This document shows positions 10,569-18,572 of a stretch of 64,000 nt of DNA, piece after piece. The first letter of the stretch is position 1; each line of letters starts with the position of its first letter. The DNA is from Pseudomonas allokribbensis (GTDB lineage: Bacteria > Pseudomonadota > Gammaproteobacteria > Pseudomonadales > Pseudomonadaceae). Where the stretch lies: positions 3,605,001-3,669,000 of the forward strand of contig NZ_CP062252.1 in NCBI RefSeq assembly GCF_014863605.1, read 5' to 3'. Position numbers and translations under genes: made by a program. Under the pieces are notes generated by a model. It saw nothing but the letters and a program-made list of their open reading frames with translations, was not told the DNA's origin and ran no database searches.

Positions 10569-11648
10569 ATGATTGAAGCACGCTTGAAACTCGCTTACTC
10601 CGGCTTCGGCCTGGATGTTGACCTGCACCTGCCCGGTCGTGGCGTGACCGCATTGTTCGGACAATCTGGCTCAGGCAAGACCACCTGCCTGCGTTGCATT
10701 GCCGGACTGGAACGGGCTTCGCACGCCTTTGTGCAAATCAACGACGAAATCTGGCAGGACAGCGAGAAAGGCATTTTCGTCCCGCCGCACAAACGTGCGC
10801 TCGGCTATGTCTTTCAGGAAGCGAGCCTGTTTCCGCACCTCTCGGTGCTGGCCAATCTGCAATTCGGCCTCAAGCGGATTGCCAGGAGTCAACGCCGGGT
10901 CGACATGGCACAGGCCACCGAACTGTTGGGAATCGGCCATTTACTGGAGCGTCATCCGCAGCATTTATCCGGTGGTGAACGTCAGCGTGTCGGCATCGCT
11001 CGGGCGCTCTTGACCAGTCCGAAACTGTTGCTGATGGACGAGCCGCTCGCGGCCCTCGACAGTCAGCGCAAAAGCGAAATCCTGCCTTACCTGCAACGGC
11101 TGCACGACGAACTCGATATCCCGGTTCTGTATGTCAGTCATGCCCAGGACGAAGTCGCGCGCCTGGCCGACCACCTGGTGCTGCTCGACAACGGCAAAGC
11201 GCTGGCCAGCGGTCCGATCGGCGAAACCCTCGCTCGCCTGGATCTGCCACTGGCAATGGGCGATGACGCCGGAGTGGTGATCGAGGGGCAGGTTATCTCC
11301 TACGATCACAACTACCAATTGCTCTGCCTGCAATTGCCCGACACGTTACTGAGCATTCGTGTGACCCACTCCCCCATGGAAGTCGGTCAGACGCTGCGCT
11401 GCAAAGTGCAGGCTCGCGATATCAGCCTGACCCTGCAAAACACTGAGCACAGCAGCATCCTCAATCGCCTGCCGGTCACGGTGGCCAGCGAAATGCCTGC
11501 CGACAATGCCGCTCATGTGCTGATCCGCCTTGATGCGGGCGGCACGCCTCTGCTGGCAAGAATCACCCGGTATTCGCGGGACCAGTTGGGCGTGCATGCG
11601 GGTCAACAATTGTGGGCACAGATCAAGGCTGTCGCGGTTCTGGCTTGA
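10569..11648 (+). CDS. modC: Molybdate ABC transporter, ATP-binding protein
   Basis: 359 aa, starting 3 bp after modB. ATPase domain: Walker [12 protein letters not shown]-loop [11 protein letters not shown], signature [10 protein letters not shown], Walker [13 protein letters not shown], switch His in YVSHAQDE. The C-terminal 75 residues or so form a MOP/TOBE domain ([13 protein letters not shown] and the following strands), which in ModC binds molybdate and may act in feedback. Complete. Last gene of the operon; topoisomerase IB follows after 72 bp. Confidence 0.95.
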   Translation: MIEARLKLAYSGFGLDVDLHLPGRGVTALFGQSGSGKTTCLRCIAGLERASHAFVQINDEIWQDSEKGIFVPPHKRALGYVFQEASLFPHLSVLANLQFGLKRIARSQRRVDMAQATELLGIGHLLERHPQHLSGGERQRVGIARALLTSPKLLLMDEPLAALDSQRKSEILPYLQRLHDELDIPVLYVSHAQDEVARLADHLVLLDNGKALASGPIGETLARLDLPLAMGDDAGVVIEGQVISYDHNYQLLCLQLPDTLLSIRVTHSPMEVGQTLRCKVQARDISLTLQNTEHSSILNRLPVTVASEMPADNAAHVLIRLDAGGTPLLARITRYSRDQLGVHAGQQLWAQIKAVAVLA

Positions 11649-11720
11649 ATCGGTCGGCACGACTGTCATGGCATGCGGTCAATCGCTGTAACAGCCTGAT
11701 TGCCGCCAAGGATTCCCGCC

Positions 11721-12749
11721 ATGCCCGATACCGCGCTGACCGATGTGTTGCCTTCGGACCTGCATTACGTCGATGACACCCAGCCCGGGCTCACCCGCAA
11801 AAAGCTGCGCGGCAAGTTCTGCTACTTCGACACAGCTGGTCAGCGCATCAGTGATCCTGACGAAATCAAACGCATCAACGCGCTGGCCGTGCCGCCGGCT
11901 TACACCGATGTCTGGATCTGCGCAGACCCTCGCGGCCACCTGCAAGCCACCGGTCGCGATGCTCGCGGGCGCAAACAGTACCGTTATCACCCGCGCTGGC
12001 GCGAGGTCCGTGATGCCGACAAATACTCGCGACTGCGCGAGTTCGGCATGGCGCTACCAAAACTCCGCAAACAGCTGGAAACACTGTTGGCGGCACCTAG
12101 GTTCAGTCGCGACAAAGTCATGGCCACGGTGATCACACTGCTCGATGCCACGCTGATCCGCGTCGGCAATACGCAATACGCACGGGACAACCGGTCGTAC
12201 GGACTGACCACCCTGCGCAGCCGACATGTCGAGGTCAACGGCAGCGCGATCCTGTTCCAGTTTCGCGGCAAAAGCGGTGTCGAACATCAGATCACGGTAA
12301 AGGACCGACGCCTGGCGCGGATCATCAAGCGCTGCCTGGAAATCCCGGGGCAGAATCTGTTCCAGTATCTGGATGAACATGGCGAGCGGCACACCGTCAG
12401 CTCTTCAGACGTCAACACCTACCTGCAAACTCTGACCGGTGCGGACTTCACCGCCAAGGACTACCGGACCTGGGCCGGTAGCGCCCTCGCCCTGGCGGTG
12501 TTACGGGAGTTGCAATGGGAATCGGAAGCCGAAGCCAAGCGGCATGTGGTGGAGATGGTCAAGGGTGTGGCGCGACAACTGGGCAACACACCGGCGGTGT
12601 GCCGCAAATGTTATATCCATCCGGCCGTGGTGGAGCATTTCATGCTGGGCGCACTGGCCGAGCTGCCAAAACCACGGATCCGCAAAGGTCTGCGCAAAGA
12701 AGAAGTCGCCTTGGCGCTGTTCCTTGAACGCATGTCTGACATGGCTTGA
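11721..12749 (+). CDS. Type IB DNA topoisomerase
   Basis: 342 aa from the ATG at 11721 (AAGGA 10 bases upstream); a TTG at 11700 is open but unlikely. Poxvirus-like topoisomerase IB of bacteria, which relaxes supercoils through a 3'-phosphotyrosine. Catalytic Tyr is Y298 in CRKCYIHP, with the preceding LGNTPAV replacing the His of the viral enzyme by Asn, normal for bacterial members. KDYRTWAGS supplies a catalytic Arg, and RVGNTQYARDNRSYGLTTL is the family core. Not in an operon with its neighbours. Confidence 0.9.
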   Translation: MPDTALTDVLPSDLHYVDDTQPGLTRKKLRGKFCYFDTAGQRISDPDEIKRINALAVPPAYTDVWICADPRGHLQATGRDARGRKQYRYHPRWREVRDADKYSRLREFGMALPKLRKQLETLLAAPRFSRDKVMATVITLLDATLIRVGNTQYARDNRSYGLTTLRSRHVEVNGSAILFQFRGKSGVEHQITVKDRRLARIIKRCLEIPGQNLFQYLDEHGERHTVSSSDVNTYLQTLTGADFTAKDYRTWAGSALALAVLRELQWESEAEAKRHVVEMVKGVARQLGNTPAVCRKCYIHPAVVEHFMLGALAELPKPRIRKGLRKEEVALALFLERMSDMA

Positions 12750-12893
12750 AGCCGTCGGACGTCTCGACTAGGCTAACGAACTTCCCCACCAAAGGACGAC
12801 CGCAGAAAGTGAACAACTAAGCCTTCAAAAATGTAATCGCGACACGCCTTCAAAGGCGCCTGTCAGTGTTCCCGACATTTTTTGGAGGTGCCG

Positions 12894-14531
12894 ATGACTC
12901 ACGTCTCGCGTACGCCTGCCCTCGTCTCCCTGAATCAGCTGGGTTTCCAGTTCGCCAACGGCGAGATGATTTTCGATGCACTCAATTTGAAGTTTGATCA
13001 CACGCCGACCGCCATCGTTGGACGCAACGGTGTTGGCAAAAGCGTACTAGCGCGCCTGATCGCCGGACAATGGCAACCCACCACCGGCAGCGTGACGCGC
13101 GCCGTGACAACAACCTACGTGGCGCAAACCTGTGTTGCGGCGCCCGGCGAGACGGTCGCCGAGACCACCGGCAGCGCCTCCATTCTTCAGGCTCTGGAGC
13201 GAATGAACCGGGGCTGTGGATCAGTCGAGGATTTCGACCTCATTGGCGAACAATGGGATTTGGCGGAGCGCTTGCGGCGCTTGCTCGATGACGCCGGGCT
13301 GGCCGAGGTCGCATTCACTGACTTGACCGAACAACTCAGTGGCGGTCAGCAAGCACGAGTCGCACTGATCGGCGCGTTTTTGAGTCAAGCCCCGTTGCTG
13401 GTTCTTGATGAGCCGACTAACCATCTGGATTCATCGGGACGGCAATGGCTGATGAATTCACTGGAGCGCTGGCACACCGGGTTGATCGTCGTCAGCCATG
13501 ATCGGCAATTGCTCGACCGGATGCAGCGGATCGTCGAGTTGGGCGCGTCTGGGGCTATCGAATTCGGCGGTAATTACTCGGCATTCCGCGAGCATCAGCG
13601 AATTCATCAAGCAGCGGCCCAAGCGCGCCTTGACCAAGCCAGAAGCGAACGTCAGCGCGAGCGCCTTCGATTACGGCGTGAACATGACACGATACAGCGC
13701 CACGCCGCCAACTCGAGACGCAACGCCGAAACCGCCAACATTGCCAGTTTCGAATACGTGGCGATAAAGGGCGCCGCCCGGGAAATCATGGGGCATGTCC
13801 GTCTGGGACATCAGGCCCGCAAGTCCGCACTCGATGCCCAGGTGCGGGAGGCTTACGCCAAGGTGCAACCCGAGGACAGCGTGCTTATCAACTTGCCGGG
13901 GAGCGCGGTGCCGAACAACCGTCAGATTTGCACGCTGATTGACGCTCGGCTGCCATGGTTGCCGAACGATGCACTGACGAGCCGGCTGAATCTCACGATC
14001 CACGGCCCGATGCGGATCGCTGTCAGCGGCCCCAACGGTTGCGGGAAAACAACCCTGCTGAAGGTGCTCGCCGGGCAGCTTGCGCCTGTCGACGGGGTCG
14101 CCGCGACTCACGTGCCATTCGCGTTTCTTGATCAGCAATTGGCCCTACTGGACGATCACCGTTCCATCACCGAACAGCTGATGATGCAGGGGGCTGCGCT
14201 GACCGAGAGCACCCTGCGCAGCTATCTCGCCCACTTGCAACTGGATGCGAGCCGCGCCACGGGATGTTGCGCCTCATTGAGCGGTGGCGAACGCCTGAAA
14301 GCCGCACTGGCGCTGGCATTGTGGAGAGCGGACCCCGCGCAACTGTTGTTGCTGGACGAGCCGACCAATCATCTGGATCTGCCCTCGGTGGAAGCTTTCG
14401 AACAGGCCTTGCAGACATTTCCGGGAGCTATAGTCGCGGTTTCACACGACCGGAATTTCCTCAAGGCATTGAATCCGACTCACCATCTGAACTGGCACCG
14501 CTCTGGCTGGGTACTTCAACCGACGAACTGA
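12894..14531 (+). CDS. ABC-F family ATPase
   Basis: 545 aa from ATG 12894 (GGAGG 8 bases upstream). Two nucleotide-binding domains with no membrane spans. First Walker A is GRNGVGKS, signature LSGGQQARV, Walker B LLVLDEPTNHLD. Second Walker A is GPNGCGKTT, signature LSGGERLKAALAL, Walker B LLLLDEPTNHLD. Between them lies an Arg-rich coiled linker (about 240-310), the ribosome-facing element of ABC-F factors. The linker is short, and this is not clearly EttA, Uup or YheS. It may be a translation factor or antibiotic-resistance type; the subfamily is unresolved. The 144-bp leader holds a short CGCCT-AGGCG hairpin. Confidence 0.85.
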   Translation: MTHVSRTPALVSLNQLGFQFANGEMIFDALNLKFDHTPTAIVGRNGVGKSVLARLIAGQWQPTTGSVTRAVTTTYVAQTCVAAPGETVAETTGSASILQALERMNRGCGSVEDFDLIGEQWDLAERLRRLLDDAGLAEVAFTDLTEQLSGGQQARVALIGAFLSQAPLLVLDEPTNHLDSSGRQWLMNSLERWHTGLIVVSHDRQLLDRMQRIVELGASGAIEFGGNYSAFREHQRIHQAAAQARLDQARSERQRERLRLRREHDTIQRHAANSRRNAETANIASFEYVAIKGAAREIMGHVRLGHQARKSALDAQVREAYAKVQPEDSVLINLPGSAVPNNRQICTLIDARLPWLPNDALTSRLNLTIHGPMRIAVSGPNGCGKTTLLKVLAGQLAPVDGVAATHVPFAFLDQQLALLDDHRSITEQLMMQGAALTESTLRSYLAHLQLDASRATGCCASLSGGERLKAALALALWRADPAQLLLLDEPTNHLDLPSVEAFEQALQTFPGAIVAVSHDRNFLKALNPTHHLNWHRSGWVLQPTN

Positions 14532-14543
14532 CCTGCCTATTTT

Positions 14544-14571
14544 TTGCACGATTTGTCAGGCCTTCTATAGT
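14544..14571 (+). promoter_or_regulatory. Sigma-70-type promoter for the 76-aa ORF
   Basis: TTGCAC (14544-14549), 16-bp spacer, TATAGT (14566-14571), about 30 bp before the ATG at 14603. Good match to the housekeeping consensus. No experimental support. Confidence 0.55.
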
Positions 14572-14602
14572 TGATCTGACACGAATCAACTGCGGTGACG
14601 CC

Positions 14603-14833
14603 ATGGAAGACATATTCGTCGTGAAGCGTTGCAACAAGATCATCATTCACGGTCGCCGCGCTGGAGAAAGTCTCCATGAACCCGCCGAAGCCACCGGTTG
14701 GTACCGCATCAGTGACACGCGTACCGGCGGCTTCATCGGGGATGGCTACGATCTGGAAGAGGACGCCCGGCGAGAATGCCTGCGACTCAACGCCGCCAGC
14801 TCGCGGGTGACTGTCAGTGAGTCTTCCGGCTGA
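14603..14833 (+). CDS. Small cytoplasmic protein, 76 aa, unknown
   Basis: ATG at 14603 to the stop at 14833. The frame is open far upstream inside the ABC-F gene, but the only start consistent with the promoter at 14544-14571 is this one. Sequence: MEDIFVVKRCNKIIIHGRR, then TGWYRISDTRTGGFIGDGYDLEEDARREC, an alpha/beta layout with no signal peptide. I recognise no named domain. The Shine-Dalgarno is weak (GGTGA). It is followed at once by a second promoter-like element. Confidence 0.6.
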   Translation: MEDIFVVKRCNKIIIHGRRAGESLHEPAEATGWYRISDTRTGGFIGDGYDLEEDARRECLRLNAASSRVTVSESSG

Positions 14834-14858
14834 TAGCTGTCATTTACGGGTCTATACT
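14830..14858 (+). promoter_or_regulatory. Sigma-70-type promoter-like element
   Basis: CTGATA (14830-14835), 17-bp spacer, TATACT (14853-14858). It overlaps the end of the preceding ORF and would start a transcript near 14865, running into the terminator at 14895-14917 and then the ORF at 14954. Confidence 0.5.
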
Positions 14859-14894
14859 CAAACCAGCTGAAGGAGCAGCGCCCCAACGGCAGAG

Positions 14895-14917
14895 AGCTCG
14901 CGCTTCGCGGGCTTTTT
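14895..14917 (+). terminator. Intrinsic terminator or attenuator
   Basis: Stem AGCTCGCG / CGCGGGCT with a CTT loop, followed by a T5 run. It sits only about 30 bp after the predicted start of transcription and 37 bp before the next ORF. It could therefore end a very short RNA or attenuate the gene at 14954. Confidence 0.6.
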
Positions 14918-14953
14918 GCTGCCTCAGAGCGGTTTCCTGAACGGAGGTGTTCC

Positions 14954-15184
14954 ATGTCCGAAAGAGAGTCCATCACCACTCTCCTCACCTTGCTCGATGC
15001 CCGGGAGGCGCGCCTCGCTGCGGCCTGCAAAGAGATCGCCGACTGGGTCGATCATCAAGGCGGGCACCCGACCGCCCTGCGCATTCGCGATCGTTTGAAC
15101 GACATCGAAAAGGATGCTCCGCTGATTCGCAGCACCCTGTCGTCGCTCAAACCTGTCGACCGGCCGCTGCCACGCTTCAGGTGA
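14954..15184 (+). CDS. Small protein, 76 aa, unknown
   Basis: ATG at 14954 with GGAGG 8 bases upstream, a strong start signal. Product MSERESITTLLTLLDAREARL, then CKEIADWVDHQGGHPTALRIRDRLNDIEKDAPLIR. It is mostly helical and charged, with no signal peptide and no recognised domain. Codon use fits the surrounding backbone. It lies downstream of the terminator-like hairpin at 14895-14917, which may control it. Confidence 0.65.
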   Translation: MSERESITTLLTLLDAREARLAAACKEIADWVDHQGGHPTALRIRDRLNDIEKDAPLIRSTLSSLKPVDRPLPRFR

Positions 15185-15219
15185 CCCGCTGATTGGCGCA
15201 ATGCTGCAAAAAAGAACGT

Positions 15220-15263
15220 CCTTGGTGGTGAGAGGTCAAACCCTCTACACGTCACCAAGGAGG
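15220..15263 (+). promoter_or_regulatory. 5'-UTR hairpin overlapping the ribosome-binding site
   Basis: CCTTGGTG (15220-15227) pairs exactly with CACCAAGG (15253-15260), extended inside by GTG/CAC and AGAGG/CCTCT. The Shine-Dalgarno AAGGAGG (15257-15263) of the next ORF has its first four bases in the stem. Such a layout can act as a thermosensor or other translational switch. Confidence 0.5.
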
Positions 15264-15269
15264 CGTCTC

Positions 15270-15554
15270 ATGGTCATTCACTTCAAAGTCGACGGGCATC
15301 TGGCCTGTGGTCACAAGGGTAACAACCTCTCCTCCAGCAACGAACTCAACCGAGTGAAGTGCCGCAGCTGTCGCAATACCGACGCGTACAAGGATGCGCG
15401 CAAAGATCAGCGCAATGCAGCTCGGCGCGCCGCTCGTCACTCCAGCGCTGCGCATACGGCGTCCGACTGGCGCTCGGAGTGGATCGAGCGCTTGACCGCG
15501 ATGGCCGGACTACAGCGCTTGCCTAGAGGGTTTACCGGGCAAGCATTCGTCTGA
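15270..15554 (+). CDS. Small zinc-ribbon-like protein, 94 aa
   Basis: ATG at 15270 with a perfect AAGGAGG seven bases upstream, partly inside a hairpin (15220-15260). Cys residues in ACGHKG and VKCRSCRN, spaced like a small zinc ribbon, lie within the first 45 residues. They are followed by a basic Ala/Arg/Lys-rich stretch (KDARKDQRNAARRAARHS) that could bind nucleic acid. No signal peptide. Probably a Pseudomonas-specific small regulator, but no function is established. A strong terminator follows. Confidence 0.65.
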   Translation: MVIHFKVDGHLACGHKGNNLSSSNELNRVKCRSCRNTDAYKDARKDQRNAARRAARHSSAAHTASDWRSEWIERLTAMAGLQRLPRGFTGQAFV

Positions 15555-15560
15555 ACAAAA

Positions 15561-15587
15561 AATGGGCCGATTGAATCGGCCCATTTT
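15561..15587 (+). terminator. Bidirectional intrinsic terminator
   Basis: Hairpin with arms AATGGGCCGAT / ATCGGCCCATT, flanked by A-rich bases on the left and TTTT on the right. It separates the plus-strand zinc-ribbon gene from the minus-strand gene ending at 15640. Confidence 0.85.
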
Positions 15588-15639
15588 GCGGTTCGCTAAA
15601 CGCCCTTGCGACCCAAGCCCCGACATGGAGCAACCCGGC

Positions 15640-15939
15640 TCACTTCGTTTCTTTCACCTGGCAAACCCCATTGGCCTTGTTCTTGCCGGTGTATGAAACA
15701 TCAGGTGAGCCGTCGGGCATGATCGTCAACGAGATGGTCACCCCGCTGCCTTTGGCTTCAAAGGCGTTATCGTTGAATTTCTTCAATTTCCCCTCTTTAC
15801 CGTTGATATAGATCGGGCCGCCCTTGTCAGCATGGACCTCGATATTTCCAGGGCATGTTGCATTCAGTAACGGGATGCCGGCTTGAGCAACGGCGTAAGG
15901 CATCAGCAAAACACTCAGCAGCAGTCGCTTCATCATCAT
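15640..15939 (-). CDS. Small periplasmic protein with two cysteines
   Basis: About 99 aa. Three consecutive ATG codons (15939, 15936, 15933) begin it; AGGA spacing favours the second or third. A signal peptide, MKRLLLSVLLMPYAVAQA, precedes GIPLLNATCPGN. Mature Cys residues in ATCPGN and GVCQVKE could form a disulfide, and the middle is beta-rich (GPIYINGKEGKLKKFND). The longer open frame upstream has no start signal. Not recognised as a named family; a soluble periplasmic role is likely. Confidence 0.7.
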   Translation of the reverse strand: MMMKRLLLSVLLMPYAVAQAGIPLLNATCPGNIEVHADKGGPIYINGKEGKLKKFNDNAFEAKGSGVTISLTIMPDGSPDVSYTGKNKANGVCQVKETK

Positions 15940-16082
15940 TGTCCTGTGTAGGGTTGAGCCAGAAAGAAACACTAGCTCACTTCGTTCGCAATCACTGAAT
16001 AGTACGTCTGGAATAGAAAGGAAAAAGTGTTGGCTGCGAGGGGAAAGGCTGAGAGGGATTTTTCCATTACGGAAAAACAAAA

Positions 16083-16114
16083 GAGCCTGCATGAGAAATC
16101 TCATGCAGGCTCTT
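16083..16114 (-). terminator. Ancestral tRNA-Leu terminator, now cut off by the island
   Basis: Near-perfect hairpin (arms AGAGCCTGCATGAGA and its complement, 3-base loop). Reading leftwards it is followed by TTTTGTTTTT. It lies just left of the partial tRNA-Leu at 16122-16178, so before insertion it stood about 10 bp past the tRNA-Leu 3' end. Confidence 0.8.
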
Positions 16115-16121
16115 GATATTC

Positions 16122-16178
16122 ATGGTGCCCGAAGCCGGAATCGAACCGGCACGCCCTTACGAGCGGGGGATTTTAAGT
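16122..16178 (-). repeat. Left attachment repeat (tRNA-Leu 3' half)
   Basis: 57 bp identical to 24834-24890. It carries the anticodon loop, extra arm, T arm, acceptor 3' strand and CCA of tRNA-Leu(UAA), plus one flanking base, but lacks the 5' half. It is not a functional tRNA. Integrases that target tRNA genes typically cross over in this region. Confidence 0.92.
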
Positions 16179-16398
16179 ACTACGTCATAATCTGGCGGGC
16201 TGCGGCTTTGAGACTGTTTTCCGGGGCGCAATTTCACCTGATTCACTCCCATTTGGGAGTCAGCGACGTTCTGCACCTGCCCTGTGTGCCTCGATCGATT
16301 TGGCGCGCAAGATGACTGCCAGACCTGCGCCGGAAAAGGTTTGGTGACAGAGCCGGCACCAGCGGGTCTACGCTGAAAGCTCATGCGAGGATCTGGCA

Positions 16399-16699
16399 AT
16401 GTGCGGACGACTTTCCCAGTACAGCCAGTACAGCGGCATTCACCACTTCGTGGCAGCGCTCAGCATGCCGAACGCCCTGATCAACTCAACCGGCGGGCAG
16501 ACTCTCGAGCGGTACAACGCCGCCCCGACCGCTCAGCTTGCCCTCTTCCATCAGGAAGGCCAAGTTCCTGCAGCCCGACATGGTTCGTTGGGGGTGGCGC
16601 CCGCATTGGGCCAGGCTCGGCACCCGGCAGAAACTTGACGAACTGATGGCCTGGAACGGCATCGAGGAGATGAGCGAGGTGGTGCAGAACCTGATTTGA
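16399..16699 (+). pseudogene. SRAP (YedK/HMCES-type) peptidase, truncated and frameshifted
   Basis: It begins MCGRLSQYS with the catalytic Cys2 of SRAP proteins, which crosslink to abasic sites in single-stranded DNA. MPNALIN and ERYNAAPTAQLALFHQEG match the N-terminus. A frameshift near 16565 switches to the frame reading DMVRWGWRPHWA, then the remainder of the roughly 200-residue domain is deleted and an unrelated tail (KLDELMAWNGIEEM) runs to TGA at 16697-16699. A 9-bp tandem duplication at 16417-16434 adds QYS. Non-functional as SRAP. The 150 bp downstream to 16857 hold another unidentifiable open remnant. Confidence 0.75.
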
Positions 16700-16849
16700 A
16701 CGCTCATGCGCTTGGACCGACGCTGTCGTTCCAAGCGATGGAAAGTCTGCGCCACAAAGTGCGGATAAGCGAAAAGGTGGCGCGGATATTTCGGAATGAG
16801 AGCTCGGCTGAGTTGAAGCGGGATCCGGGCGATGAAATTATCGGGCCGC

Positions 16850-17482
16850 TCAACTAACGCCTTCGCGCCCTCCCCGATCGAGTAATGCAACGGCGATGCT
16901 CGTCATGGTCAGATAATGCTTTACTTGTTGAATGTCTACTTGCTCCTTGTCGCCAATGACATTCCAGTCGCTTAATCGCAAGCAAATAGACCAAGCAAAG
17001 TCAGCCCCCACCTTCATTTCGGTCAACATGTAAACTTGACCAGGATCAAGATCTGTGATCTGAATTGAACGCAGTGCCTCAATATGCGGTGGCCACTTCA
17101 TCTGCCATTGATTACCGAGATATGGATTGATGGTGTCCTCGCCGAAATCATGGACAGCGTTGAAAAGCGTGCTATGCAGCAGACGGAGTTGTTCTTGTTG
17201 ATTTTTGGCGAGCAGAAGAAGAATTTGACGCAGTCTTTCACTGCGATTTCGATCTTTCTTGGCTTCATGAAAATATGGAAAGAAAGCAGCTCCAGCGATA
17301 GCCAATATCGAACCGATTGCCTGCATCCAAGCGGCAGCTGCCACACTTGCTGGAGTTGTTAAAACTCCCGATTTAGCGGCGGAACTCATAAGCAACCAGG
17401 ACACCGGAACGCACAACAGAATCACCCACACCAGTCTGATTGCGAATGGTGCACTGTCGATCATCGCTTTGCGAATACTCAT
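16850..17482 (-). CDS. Two-span membrane protein, island cargo, unknown
   Basis: 210 aa from the ATG at 17482 (GGAAGG upstream); the longer frame lacks a ribosome site. Two hydrophobic segments near the N-terminus (about 18-37, LVWVILLCVPVSWLL, and about 52-70, MQAIGSILAIAGAAFF). A basic helical stretch (AKKDRNRSERLRQ) and a soluble domain of about 130 residues follow. No recognised family. The layout of membrane anchor plus cytosolic domain, inside an island with defence cargo, makes an accessory or defence role possible, but nothing in the sequence proves it. Confidence 0.6.
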   Translation of the reverse strand: MSIRKAMIDSAPFAIRLVWVILLCVPVSWLLMSSAAKSGVLTTPASVAAAAWMQAIGSILAIAGAAFFPYFHEAKKDRNRSERLRQILLLLAKNQQEQLRLLHSTLFNAVHDFGEDTINPYLGNQWQMKWPPHIEALRSIQITDLDPGQVYMLTEMKVGADFAWSICLRLSDWNVIGDKEQVDIQQVKHYLTMTSIAVALLDRGGREGVS

Positions 17483-17569
17483 TGCCTTCCTATTTATCCA
17501 GCTAGATACCGGCTCCCGTAATACCCCAACCCAAACCAAATTGCCACCATCGGTCACGGAGGGCGACGC

Positions 17570-17785
17570 CTACCTGGAAGAGCTTTCGAAGCTACCCGAT
17601 AGAAACGGTGATCCGCCGCGGCCCTTCTTTTTCTTGCGCTTTTTCACCGTCTTCGATCCTAAAGCTCTTTTCATCGCAGCCTTCACAACCTCTTCCGGCG
17701 TCAGCTCTATGCCGTCTGCCGCAGCTTGTGCCTTCGCCGTATCGAGACCATTGATGAACCGCTGGGTTCGTTTATCGAATGCCAT
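17570..17785 (-). CDS. Small basic protein, 71 aa
   Basis: Starts ATG 17785: MAFDKRTQRFINGLDTAKAQAAADG, then a Lys-rich tail (KTVKKRKKKKGRG) likely to bind nucleic acid. Upstream frame extension has no start signal. It is 87 bp before the membrane protein gene on the same strand and could share a transcript. No known domain; could be a phage-derived small protein. Confidence 0.45.
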   Translation of the reverse strand: MAFDKRTQRFINGLDTAKAQAAADGIELTPEEVVKAAMKRALGSKTVKKRKKKKGRGGSPFLSGSFESSSR

Positions 17786-17841
17786 TTTCACCCCCTGAAC
17801 CGGCTCCATGCCGGGCCGAACACAAATACCCCACTTATACG

Positions 17842-17861
17842 AATCACGCCAGCCGGCGAGG
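17842..17861 (+). repeat. 20-bp direct repeat, copy 1
   Basis: Identical to 19324-19343. Both copies lie a short distance before an ATG of a phage-type gene remnant (17884 and 19353), so they may be a shared phage leader/ribosome-site segment. The copies also bracket the PAPS-reductase-like remnant and the nuclease-like gene. Confidence 0.7.
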
Positions 17862-17883
17862 CAACCAGCTGTCTGGAGCAATT

Positions 17884-18554
17884 ATGAATCCCTACCTGAT
17901 CACGGGCCCGGCCCAGATCGGCATCAGCGGTGGCCGCACCAGCGGGCACATGGTCTACAAAATCATCGAGGCGCATGGCGGAGTTCTGCCGCCGGACGTT
18001 CACCTGTTCTTCCAGAACACCGGCAAGGAGCGCGAGGAAACGCTGGTTTTCATCGATCAGATCGCCAAACGCTAGAACGTGAACATCGTCTGGATGGAGT
18101 GGTGCCGCGTGTACGGCCAGCCGGATGACGCGCCCTGATGCAAGCTGGTGGACTTCGAAACGGCCAGCCGAAGCGCTACCTCCGAATGATGGCCGCCAAT
18201 GATCGCGGCGGCACCCGCTGGGACAACGTCTGCCCATCCTTCACGGCCGGCATCACCAAGGAGGATGTCAGTGCCTCCTGGGCGGACCAGCCGTTCGACC
18301 TCGGCATGGACTCAGACTTCGGCAACTGCGACCTGTGCAGGAAGAAGAACGAAGGCAAGTTGATCAAGACCATCATGGATGACCCGTCGCGGGTAATCTG
18401 GTGGTCAGGCACTGAAGAGCGGTTCGGCCAGGTGGTCCGACAGGATCGCGCCGATTACAAAACGATGGGCTGGTCTGCCGATCAACGATCACGGCAGACC
18501 GACTTCGATTTTGACTATCTTGCAGAAGATATTGATTGCTTCTGCGGCGATTGA
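17884..18554 (+). pseudogene. Phage PAPS-reductase-like (adenine nucleotide alpha hydrolase), broken
   Basis: ATG 17884. The start carries the PP-loop motif ISGGRTSGHMVYKIIEA. It then reads FFQNTGKEREETL and, after a TAG at 18073-18075, VNIVWMEWCRVYGQ. A TGA at 18136-18138 and a frameshift near 18165 follow, then a 3' part reading GGTRWDNVCPSFTAG, FGNCDLCRKKNEGKL and DYLAEDIDCFCGD. Pieces read in order give one phage-type PAPS reductase/sulfotransferase-like protein of about 220 residues. Three lesions make it non-functional. Confidence 0.75.
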
Positions 18555-18572
18555 TGATTGTGCTGAGAAGTT

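Noticed and set aside
16122..16178. Possible second tRNA-Leu gene
   Set aside because: It lacks the 5' acceptor strand, D arm and 5' anticodon stem; it is the duplicated 3' half created by island insertion.
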